From Osmanthus fragrans (taxonomy: Eukaryota; Streptophyta; Magnoliopsida; Lamiales; Oleaceae), in NCBI GenBank assembly GCA_019395295.1, contig CM033358.1, positions 11,392,205 to 11,456,204 of the forward strand: DNA of 64,000 nucleotides, read 5' to 3'. The position numbers and the translations under genes were made by a program. The notes beneath the pieces are model-generated. The model did not search any database, was not told the origin of the DNA, and saw only the letters and a list, made by a program, of their open reading frames with translations. This document shows, piece after piece, positions 31,259 to 39,762 of the stretch (position 1 is the first letter of the stretch; every line of letters begins with the position of its first letter).

Positions 31259-33901
31259 TTAACCCGTATCAATATGTAACAAAGATAAGCATAATTTAAA
31301 TTTACCTGCAGGTAGAATTTTAGTTCCCACATCAGAGGGATTCCAATCAGTGTGAATCTTAACAAGTTTAACTTCATTTTGAGACAATTTCTCACGAATA
31401 AAATGATACTTTACCTCAATATGTTTAGATCTTTCATGATAAACAGGATTTTTACAAAGCAATAAAGCACTTTGACTATCAGTAAACATAACAGGTATAT
31501 CATGCATGAAGTTCAATTCTTTTAAGATTCCTTTTATCCAAGTACATTCCTTAACCGCCTCGGTTATGGCAACATACTCTGCCTCAGTACTTGACAAAGT
31601 AACTAAAGGCTGCAACTGTGACTTCCATGTTATACAATTGTCACCTAGGGTAAAGAAGTATGCTGTAGTTGATTTCCTACTGTCTTTATCACCAGCAAAG
31701 TCAGCATCAACATAGCCTTTTAAAATTAACCCCTCAGATCTTTTCTCATACACAAGACCCAGATTTAATGTACCAACAATGTACCTTAACAACCATTTCA
31801 AACCTGCCCAATGGGGCTTTCCGGGGTTGGACATAAATCTGCTCAAAAAACTTATAGCATATGCTAAGTCAGGTCTGGTTGTTATCATAGAGAACATAAC
31901 GGAACCTATAGCATTGGAGTAGGGTATGTTCCTCATTTCTCTAAATTCCTCCTCAGTTTTAGGAGACTGTGCACTAGAAAGATTCATGTGAGCTGCTAAG
32001 GGAACGTTCACAGATTTTGATCCATTCATACCAAATTTAGTTATGACTTTGTTCAGATAGGCTTCTTGAGAAACAACAAGTCTATTTTCAGCCCTATCTC
32101 TCTTTATAACCATCCCCAAAATCTTCTTAGCACTCCCCAAATCTTTCATATCGAATTCTGATTTTAAAAGGTTCTTCATCTTAGTGATTTCTGTCTTACT
32201 TGAGCTTGCTAGAAGCATGTCATCTACATACAGCAACAAGTAGACCTCACAGCCCTCCTTACTATCATTATAGTACAGGCATGCATCATATTCACTCCTT
32301 TTAAAACCTATCTTCAGTACATAGGTATCAAACCTAATGTACCACTGTCTAGGGCTTTGTTTAAGCCCATACAGAGATCTTTCTAATTTGCACACACAGT
32401 TTGTTTTACCCTTCACCTCAAAACCTTGAGGCTGACCCATGTAAATATCCTCTTCCAATTTTCCATGTAGGAAGGCAGTCTTGACATCTAATTGTTCCAA
32501 TTCCCAGTTGAAATGAGCAACCAATGCAAGAATCAGTCTGATTGTTTTGTACTTTATCACAGGAGAGAATATCTCATTGTAATCAACCCCCTCTTTTTGA
32601 GTAAACCCCTTCGCCACAAGTCTGGCCTTATACCTAGGAGGATCACTAGGATTATTTCCTTCTTTCAATTTGTAAATCCACTTACATTGAACTATCCTAT
32701 GATCCTTAGGTCTATTAACCAACTTCCAAGTTTTATTCTCCATTAAAGATCCCATCTCTTCCTGCATAGCTTTAAGCCAATTCTCAGAACATTTTCCATT
32801 CACGGCTTCTTCAAAACTATCAGGTTCTATTTGGTCAAGGGCTTCACCTGAAACTAAGGCAAAATCAGTCATGTTTAGGGATTCATATCTAGGATTTGGC
32901 CTGATCTGCCTCCTCCCCCTATCCCTAGTAAGCTGATAATCTTGATTAGGTGGCTGATCATTAAAATGTTCAACTTCAACAGGTTCAGTGTTTTCTTGAA
33001 GTTCAGTCACCCCTTCAGTTTCAGTTTCAATTACATTTTCATTTTCAGGTTCTTGATGTATAGGGTCATTAGCCTCATTCCCAGGTGTAGGTGAATCAAG
33101 CTTAGTAAGCTTCACCTCAGTCTGAATACTCTTCTCAGTTTCAGTTTTGTTGCTTTCATCAATTTTCTGTTTTAGACAAGGCATCTCAGATTCATTAAAG
33201 ACTACATTCCTGCTGTTAATAATCTTAATACCTTGAACCCCTAAAACCCATAGCCTATAGCCTTTCACACCCTCGGGATACCCTAACATCACACACTTGA
33301 TCGCCCTCGGCTCAAGTTTTCCTTCAGATTGGTGTGCAAATGCAGCACATCCAAACACCCTCAAATGTTCCAGATTTGGAGGCTCTCCCGTCCACAATTC
33401 CTGTGGGGTCTTAAACCCTATACTGCTGGACGGAGACCTATTAATCAAGTAAGCTGCAGTAGTACTTGCAGCTTCAGCCCAAAAGCCTTTCGCAAGGCCA
33501 GAGCTAATCAACATACACCTAACTTTGTTCATTATGGTCCTGTTCATTCTCTCAGCGACCCCATTCTGTTCAGGTGTGTATCTAACAGTTCTGTGTCTTG
33601 TTATGCCTTTCTGCTTACAGAAGTTATCAAATTCAAAATTACAAAATTCAAGCCCGTTATCAGTTCTCAAAGTTTTAAGCTTCTTTTCTAGCTTATTTTC
33701 CACAGACTTTAACCAAATTCTGAATTTTTCAAAGGTTTCCGACTTAGCCTTCAAAGGGTAAATCCAAACCTTTCTCGAGTAATCGTCCACTAAGGACAAG
33801 AAGTACTTGCTCCCACCAAATGTGGAGTGCTTCTCCGGACCCCCATAAATCAGCATGGACATAGTCCAATGGTCTGCTGGTCCTATGAGAGCTAGCTTCA
33901 A
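31259..33901 (-). CDS. Copia integrase, reverse transcriptase and RNase H frame
   Basis: An 880-codon open frame. From residue 20 it reads as the integrase core: catalytic acids near D39/D40, D81 (RTDNGLEF) and E117 (PEQNGVAERMN). Next come a linker, reverse transcriptase (about 375-620, with YVDD at 558-561) and RNase H (about 745-870, with TDSQSALLL and the HIEVKYHFIREK tail). All expected catalytic motifs are visible. The first 20 residues are out-of-frame readthrough of the upstream gag-protease frame: the true coding enters from that frame at about 33845, at a run of five C (plus strand). The ATG at 33901 is therefore not a natural start. Confidence 0.9.
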   Translation of the reverse strand: MKLALIGPADHWTMSMLIYGGPEKHSTFGGSKYFLSLVDDYSRKVWIYPLKAKSETFEKFRIWLKSVENKLEKKLKTLRTDNGLEFCNFEFDNFCKQKGITRHRTVRYTPEQNGVAERMNRTIMNKVRCMLISSGLAKGFWAEAASTTAAYLINRSPSSSIGFKTPQELWTGEPPNLEHLRVFGCAAFAHQSEGKLEPRAIKCVMLGYPEGVKGYRLWVLGVQGIKIINSRNVVFNESEMPCLKQKIDESNKTETEKSIQTEVKLTKLDSPTPGNEANDPIHQEPENENVIETETEGVTELQENTEPVEVEHFNDQPPNQDYQLTRDRGRRQIRPNPRYESLNMTDFALVSGEALDQIEPDSFEEAVNGKCSENWLKAMQEEMGSLMENKTWKLVNRPKDHRIVQCKWIYKLKEGNNPSDPPRYKARLVAKGFTQKEGVDYNEIFSPVIKYKTIRLILALVAHFNWELEQLDVKTAFLHGKLEEDIYMGQPQGFEVKGKTNCVCKLERSLYGLKQSPRQWYIRFDTYVLKIGFKRSEYDACLYYNDSKEGCEVYLLLYVDDMLLASSSKTEITKMKNLLKSEFDMKDLGSAKKILGMVIKRDRAENRLVVSQEAYLNKVITKFGMNGSKSVNVPLAAHMNLSSAQSPKTEEEFREMRNIPYSNAIGSVMFSMITTRPDLAYAISFLSRFMSNPGKPHWAGLKWLLRYIVGTLNLGLVYEKRSEGLILKGYVDADFAGDKDSRKSTTAYFFTLGDNCITWKSQLQPLVTLSSTEAEYVAITEAVKECTWIKGILKELNFMHDIPVMFTDSQSALLLCKNPVYHERSKHIEVKYHFIREKLSQNEVKLVKIHTDWNPSDVGTKILPAGKFKLCLSLLHIDTG

Positions 33902-35342
33902 AGCTCACCTTATGGGACTTACCCAAAACACATGTTTCACAGAAATCCATTGCTTCAATATCATCCTTACCAAGCAATTTCTGATTATTTAAGGCTTTTA
34001 GCCCTTTAAACCCAATGTGACCCATTCTGTTATGCCAAAGTTCAGTCTTGTCTTTACTCACAGTAAGAAGACCAGAATCAAGAGGTATTTCAGTTCTACC
34101 CTCCAGATAGTACAACCCATTCCTTTTAGGTCCTTTCATAACTATGAGAGAACCCCTCATAATTTTCAAAATTTTGTTACAAGACTTGAAGGTATATCCC
34201 TCATCTTCAAGAGAACCTAAGGAAATGAGGTTCCTCTTTAAATTAGGAACATATCTAACATTCCTTAGCTGCGTGACGGCCCCATCGTACATCCTGATGG
34301 CTATGTCACCAACTCCAACCACATTTTGAGAATTATTGTCCCCCATGTAGACCTTCCTAGATTCAGTCTCTTTATAGTTATAGAACCAAGACCTCTCAGG
34401 GCACATATGAAAAGTGCACCCTGTGTCTAGGATCCAATTTTTATCAAATTCTTCCTCGGACACATTAAGGACATGCAGACTGTCAAATTCAGAAACCATG
34501 GCAGCATTATCTTGATCAGAATTGTTCGGGTCTCTTTGTTTTCTTTTCCATTCAAAGCAGTCTTTCTTGAAATGTCCCAACTTTCCACAGTGATAACATT
34601 TCTTACCGCTCTTATCTTTGGATTTGGATCTCATTTTAGATTTCCCTCTCCCCTTCTTGTTATGGAAGTTAAATTCTTTCTTTTCTGATCTTCCCCTAAC
34701 AAACAAGCTTTCTTCACGAGAGTGAGTTCTATTGTCTCTTTTTAATTCAAGTTCCCTTGATTTTAAGGCATCTATGACAATAGCTTGGGTGAGAGTGTCC
34801 CTACCATATCTTATGGCATTTTTCATTTCTCTGTAAGATTCGGGCAAAGAATTTAGCAATATGACAGCTAAATCCTCATCGGCAAATTTTTTGTCATTAT
34901 GAGCCAGACTCTTAACAATTATGCTAAAGTCACTCAAATTCCCCTCAACATCCTTCCCGGGATCCATCTTAAAACTAAACAGTTTCTCCAACAAATATAT
35001 CTTGTTAGGCAAAGTTTTAGTTAAGAACAAGGCATCTAGCTCAGTCCATATAGTTCTAGCAGTTTTAGCATTATCAACTTGTCTTACAATATTATCAGAT
35101 AAATGCAAAATAATAGAACTATAAGCAATTTCATTCATGTCTTCAATTTCATGTGGTTTAGACTTTAACTCATCAGAATAAGTAGAAGGATCATCGAGAG
35201 CTTTAGCAACTCTCTGTTGGACCAAAATAGCCCTCATTTTCTGTTTCCAAATCGAGTAATCCCCCTTTCCATCGAATTGCGATAATTCGACCCTCGAACC
35301 CATTACAGATTCTGTAAAAGAGTGGCCTGTACTCGTGGACAT
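33744..35342 (-). CDS. Copia gag-protease frame
   Basis: 532 codons starting at the ATG at 35342, about 835 bases downstream of the primer-binding site. It has the gag core (about residues 15-210), the zinc knuckle CYHCGKLGHFKKDC at 249-262, the protease active site DTGC at 306-309 and the pre-integrase HHCC region (WHNRMGH, CETCVLGK) at about 430-475. It reads into the start of integrase (DYVHADLWG). There the frame shifts at about 33845, and the last 27 or so residues to the stop at 33744 are out of frame. The shift falls in a five-base homopolymer, so a recent mutation or a sequencing error are both possible. Confidence 0.9.
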   Translation of the reverse strand: MSTSTGHSFTESVMGSRVELSQFDGKGDYSIWKQKMRAILVQQRVAKALDDPSTYSDELKSKPHEIEDMNEIAYSSIILHLSDNIVRQVDNAKTARTIWTELDALFLTKTLPNKIYLLEKLFSFKMDPGKDVEGNLSDFSIIVKSLAHNDKKFADEDLAVILLNSLPESYREMKNAIRYGRDTLTQAIVIDALKSRELELKRDNRTHSREESLFVRGRSEKKEFNFHNKKGRGKSKMRSKSKDKSGKKCYHCGKLGHFKKDCFEWKRKQRDPNNSDQDNAAMVSEFDSLHVLNVSEEEFDKNWILDTGCTFHMCPERSWFYNYKETESRKVYMGDNNSQNVVGVGDIAIRMYDGAVTQLRNVRYVPNLKRNLISLGSLEDEGYTFKSCNKILKIMRGSLIVMKGPKRNGLYYLEGRTEIPLDSGLLTVSKDKTELWHNRMGHIGFKGLKALNNQKLLGKDDIEAMDFCETCVLGKSHKVSFEASSHRTSRPLDYVHADLWGSGEALHIWWEQVLLVLSGRLLEKGLDLPFEG

Positions 35343-36176
35343 AACAGAAAAGGTTTTGAAAAAATCTTTTCCAGATGATCAATATATAAATGTGAATGCC
35401 GAGTTAAAACCAATTTTCAGAAATGAAGCACGATAACAAAATAATCCGTTCACGAAACACAGGTATATAATGCAGGTAAATATGCTTCCAGGTTACAAAT
35501 TAATCAGAAGAATTCAATCCACAGAATTCACAAACGTGCAACCAAGCAAACGTGCATATACCGGTAAGAGTACCAAACCTAACCTAACGGAGAGTTTGGA
35601 ATAATCTTACCAACTACTGTTGAAAAACAGTAAGAATACCACCAGTTTCAGAATCGAACTGCCGTAGATACCAAGCCAGGGGCAAAATCGTCCAACTTTT
35701 TATGTATAACCTGAAACACTAAAATAAAACCATTAATACGTTCAGCAGGTTAAAACAAAAATTCTGCCCGAAAAAACCTCGCCGGAGTCCGCCCACGCGC
35801 CGCCGCACGCGCCGCCGCCGGAGCCACGCGCCGCCGCCGGAGAAAAATCACGCGCCACCCCACCAGCACCTCCTTGACCTGCTGGTTCCAGCAGTGGTCC
35901 CAGATTTCCCGACAGATCAACCGTTTGGCCGGAATCTCAATTTCCCTGTTCGGCCACCCCCAAAATCGCCCAACCCATACTTCGAATTTTTGATCGATTC
36001 TTTACCAGTAGACGAAGCCCATGACCTGCAGATTCTAGTTCCGGTCTCCGTTTCTCCGGGTGGTCGATGGTTTGGCCGGAATTTGAAGTTGAAGGTCCGG
36101 CCGGTTTGAAGAAATCACGCACGGCTTCAGTTCCTTCTTGCTTCCAGTCGATTTCTTCCTCTCCTCTCAAGCCCTA
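35343..36176 (-). other. Long 5' leader of the young copia element
   Basis: Untranslated region between the primer-binding site and gag. A GC-rich, CGCCGCCG-repeating stretch at about 35785-35855 stands out against the AT-rich surroundings. A 77-codon ORF near its start (35937-36170) has no recognisable domain. Confidence 0.6.
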
Positions 36177-36189
36177 GGCTCTGATACCA
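36177..36189 (-). other. Primer-binding site of the young copia element
   Basis: TGGTATCAGAGCC on the minus strand, two bases inside the right LTR. It is complementary to initiator-Met tRNA. Confidence 0.85.
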
Positions 36190-36191
36190 GT

Positions 36192-36618
36192 TGTTGGGGT
36201 TTCCTAGGCTCAGGAACACCCTTCCACGCAAATGCAATCGCCACACCAAAGAGAGAGAGAAGAAAAACCCGGCAAAGAACCCCTCTAAACCGCCTCTAAC
36301 GCCGCCGCCTCTACCACCACCAAGCTATGAAGAATAGCACCTCAACTTAGCCTCTCTTTCAAGGCCTAAGTATCACAAGAGAATCACAAGAAGAAACTCA
36401 AGAGGAAGTAGAAACCAGAGAGTCTCTAAGGGAGGAGAGAGGACGGCCGGTTTGAGAGGGAAGAGAGTGACCCACTTTTCAAAGTCAGGTATGGCTTATA
36501 ATAAAAGAGTGGAGTGGTCAACAATCTTCCCCAACAAGTTTTATAAGATACAATCTCAACCATAGATCTCATCCAATGGCTCACAATAATACTAGGGTTA
36601 AGAGAACCATTTCTCACA
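36192..36618 (-). repeat. 5' LTR of the young copia element
   Basis: 427 bp, identical by eye to 30738-31164. It is followed by the duplicated ACTAT at 36619. Confidence 0.9.
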
Positions 36619-36750
36619 ACTATGTTTTTGTTTTTGCTAACAATGAATACGAATATTAACAATCTAAACTGCCCTTATCCGCTCTAATTTGGTCCAAACG
36701 TATCCTAAATGCTCAAGAGAAAATATTGGAGAAAAAGATAGGAGCTTTAC

Positions 36751-38669
36751 CTGGTGCAATGTAACCCAATGTTCCCAGGGTTGTAGTGTATGCATTACTT
36801 TCTCCTTCACCCAATAACTTAGCAATTCCAAAATCACTCAAGTGGGCGACCAATTCTTCATCCAACAGAACATTACTTGGCTTCAAATCACAGTGGACGA
36901 CAGGCGTAGAGTAGCCATAGTGCAGATATTCCAATGCATATGCTATGTCTGTCATTATGTTAATTCTCTGCAAGATATCCAACACGTAGTCGTCTGAATA
37001 CAACCACTTCTCAAGGCTTCCATTAGACATGTACTTGAGCACCAAGGCCTTGAAATCTGGATTGGAGCAAGTACTAATGACTTTGCACAAATTCCTATGC
37101 CGAAGGTTGCGTAGTACTTCACATTCTACATCAAAACTCCTGAATGCATATTGTTGTTGCAAATTGAAAACCTTCACTGCCACATCCCTTCCATTATTGA
37201 GAGTCCCTATATAGACAGAGCCCAAACTCCCAGTCCCAAGCAAATGGCTCTCACTATACCCTTCAGTTGCTTGCAAAAGTTCATAATATGAGACCCTTAG
37301 AATTGTGCCAGGTGCAAAGTCTGCTCCATTTTCCACCAAATGTTTCCTTTGGTATCTTCCAATTGCATACGCCAAGGCCATGACAATAAAAATTATAGTA
37401 CTGTAATCCCCAACAAAGAAAATACAACTGCAGGCATCACTTTTCTTCTCTTTTGTCTACCAGTAGGACATGATGGGAGACCATATATAGGATCACCACA
37501 TAATCCGTCATTAGACATGAAGGATTTACTTGAAAAGTTTTTGAAAGGACCACCAGAAGGAACTTCACCACTTAAATCATTGAAAGAAACGTCCAAGTAC
37601 GTGAGATACTTAAGTGCCTCCAAGGACTTGGGGATATTACCAGAGAGATTGTTGTGAGATAGATCAAGTTTCTCCAAGTTCAGCATCTTGCCCACTGACA
37701 CCGGAATAGATCCTTGCAGTGCGTTATATGCTAAGGAAAGATTACTCAAGGTCAGTAAATCTCCAATTGTGCTTGGAATACTACCTGAGAAACGATTGAC
37801 TGATAGATCAATAAGATATGCAACCTTCAGGTTCCCAATGTCTTGAGGTAGAGAGCCACTTAAAGTATTTGTAGATAGATTCATCTCCAGAAGATCTTTC
37901 TGGAGCCAGAGACTTGCAGGTATGGTGGAAGTCAATCTGTTTGAATCAATATATAGATACCGTAGTGTAGTGATATTCCCTATGCACCCTGGAATAGCAC
38001 CTGTTATAAGATTTTGTGATAATAGCAATTCACTTAAACTGTGAAGTTGACAGAGAGAGTCCGAGATATATCCACTTATTTTATTGCGGACAAGTGCTAA
38101 TCCTTGAAGCTTTTGCATATCCCCTACACTTGATGGAATTGATCCTGTCAACTCATTGCCATACAGACTTAACGTTATCAAACTGGTGAGATTTCCAATT
38201 TCATTTGGAATGCTACCTCTGAGATCACAATTATAACCATACAGAGATTGAAGAGAAGTGGACAAATTTCCAATTGATAATGGAAGAATGCCATTCAAAG
38301 GATTATCGGGAAAAGCCAAATTTGTTAAATATCTACAGCTTGTCAATGAAGTGATGAAGCTCAATTCTGGAGATTCGTTAATGAAATTGTTCTCTGACAA
38401 GTCTACAATTTTAATGAATCTCAAATTCTCAAAGAAGTTTGGAATTGGTCCATTAAAGTTGTTGGAAGACAGGTCAATCTCCGTGAGTTTAGAAGAATTT
38501 GCAAAAGAATTTGGATCAAGGTTGCCTGAAAGTTGATTACTAGAAACTGAAACCTTTAATAAGGTTGAGATGTTGAAGATTCTTAGGGGCATTAAACCCC
38601 TTAAGTTATTGCCCCCCAAATCAAGAATCTCCAAGTTGTGAAGATTGCCAATCTCTTGTGGGATAACAC
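36751..38669 (-). CDS. LRR-RLK 1, second exon (LRRs, transmembrane, kinase N-lobe)
   Basis: Starts after the acceptor TTTTGTAG at 38670 and ends at CACCAG before GTAAAGC. It carries the remaining LRRs (from VIPQEIGNLHNLE to DLSGEVPSG), the DGLCGDPI cap, the basic stop-transfer KRRK and one transmembrane helix. The kinase continues to GYIAP. The frame ends with a stop at 37393-37395 in the middle of the membrane helix and resumes in another frame by 37390, so this exon cannot be read through as given. Confidence 0.8.
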
Positions 38670-38773
38670 CTACAAAATTATGAAGTGCTCAAACTTTAAA
38701 AGAAAAAACATTCTTTAAATTTTTGTATATAAAAATTATAGTACTAATGCAACATCAATCTTGAATCATTTAC
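38670..38773 (-). other. Small intron in the LRR region of LRR-RLK 1
   Basis: 104 bp with donor GTAAATGA and acceptor TTTTGTAG. Splicing joins NDLSG to VIPQEIG without loss of the LRR register, splitting a glycine codon. Many Xa21-type genes have only the kinase intron, so an intron inside the LRRs is a variation. Confidence 0.7.
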
Positions 38774-39683
38774 CGGATAAATCATTTGAAGCAAAAGATA
38801 ATCTCTGAAGCGTCCTTATTCTCCCAACTTCTCCTGGAATGGATCCACTAAATTTGTTGTAAGACAAAGAAAGGTCCTGAAGTTGTAAACATTCCGATAG
38901 ATTGGAAGGAATTTCACCACCCAATTCATTTTTAGATAGATAAAGCCCTTGGAGTCTTGGGAAGACATGGCATATTTGAAGAGGGAGATTACCAATTAAG
39001 TTATTCCCTGTAAAATCAAGATCTTCCATTGTCGATATGTTGAAAATCTGCAATGGTATTACACCAGTGAGTCCGTTATCTTCTAATATAAGTGTTTTCA
39101 AGTTATGAAGATTTCCAATGTCTTCTGGGATTTTCCCTTGTAGAGGATTGGAAGAGAGATCCAAATACTGGAGCGTGGATATATTAGAGAGAGAAGGTGG
39201 GATGAAACCTGTAAAACTGTTTCCACTAAGATCCAAAACTTGTAATTTAGGTAAGAAATGAAGCCATGAAGGGATTTCGCCACTGAATTTGTTGTAACTC
39301 AAGTCCATGAATTTTAACCGTCGGAGTTGAATCAACTCTTGAGGAACACTACCATGAAAATAGTTTCCGTTTAAGTTGATAGAAACAAGGAAGGATAGAT
39401 TTCCCAATTGGGAAGGTATCTTTCCAGTAAGATTCATATTAGAAATATCAAAGGCAGTCACTCTTTGGTGGTGAAGACTACAAGTAACTCCAATCCAGAC
39501 ACATAGAGAAGTAGAAACTGACCAATTTTTGGATAAAATGTGTGAATTATCTAAATTTATGTGGGCTTTGAAGTTGAGAAGAGAAGATTGATCAGTAGTA
39601 ATATTTGTTGCTGCCATGGCTTTGCAGGCCATTAGACACTGTACCAACAAAATTGCACGGAGAAAGTAATTAGCCTTCTGCAT
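38774..39683 (-). CDS. LRR-RLK 1, first exon (signal peptide, LRR N-terminus)
   Basis: Begins MQKANYFLRAILLVQCLMAC, a clear signal peptide. It continues with the LRRNT cap (DQSSLLNFKAHI, SLCVWIGVTC) and about nine LRRs of the IPxxLGNLxxLxxLxLxxNxLxG type. The donor site at 38773 reads GTAAATG. Confidence 0.8.
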
Positions 39684-39754
39684 GACACTTTTTCTTGCTG
39701 CAGCTAACAATGTTGGATTGGAGTTATAAATGCTAGGATATATACACAATTTTT

Positions 39755-39762
39755 ATTTTATA
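39755..39762 (-). promoter_or_regulatory. Candidate TATA box of LRR-RLK 1
   Basis: The minus strand reads CCTATAAAATAA about 70-80 bases before the chosen start codon. Position and sequence suit a plant core promoter, but the area is AT-rich and chance matches are common. Confidence 0.35.

Larger units (their letters stand above)
30738..36618 (-). mobile_element. Very young copia element inside the LRR-RLK 1 intron
   Basis: 5881 bp on the minus strand, the same direction as the host gene. The LTRs (30738-31164 and 36192-36618) are each 427 bp and appear identical on full read-through. The target duplication is ACTAT (30733-30737 and 36619-36623). A primer-binding site lies next to the right LTR. 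Gag-protease (33744-35342) and integrase-RT-RNase H (31259-33901) are two long frames separated only by a single-base shift. Domain order and motifs resemble the Tnt1/Tork group of copia elements. Without the element and one duplication the host intron would be 289 bp. Identical LTRs mean a very recent insertion. Confidence 0.95.
30238..39683 (-). pseudogene. Xa21-type LRR receptor-like kinase (subfamily XII), interrupted
   Basis: A predicted plasma-membrane receptor with an LRR ectodomain and a cytoplasmic Ser/Thr kinase; family members such as Xa21, FLS2 and EFR sense microbial or peptide ligands. Three exons fit GT-AG splicing: 38774-39683, 36751-38669 and 30238-30575. I chose the ATG at 39683 because it directly precedes a hydrophobic signal peptide; an upstream in-frame ATG at 39749 would put about 22 extra residues before it. 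The ectodomain has about 22 LRRs. The kinase has GTGSLGSVY, VAVK, HCDLKPSN (non-RD), DFG and GYIAPEY. One frame break, at 37382-37395 in the transmembrane segment (net one base lost, or two gained), divides the ectodomain frame from the kinase frame. The second intron holds a 5.9-kb copia element. It is either a pseudogene or a sequence with one assembly error. Confidence 0.8.

Noticed and set aside
35937..36170. 77-codon ORF in the leader of the young copia element
   Set aside because: No domain, upstream of gag, and overlapping a repetitive leader sequence; there is no evidence that it is translated.
30576..36750. Idea that the kinase was split by transposition into two genes
   Set aside because: GT-AG sites on both sides restore the conserved APEYG motif in frame, so the element lies within an ordinary intron.
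38258..38536. 92-codon plus-strand ORF
   Set aside because: It is the complement of LRR-coding sequence of the receptor kinase on the minus strand.
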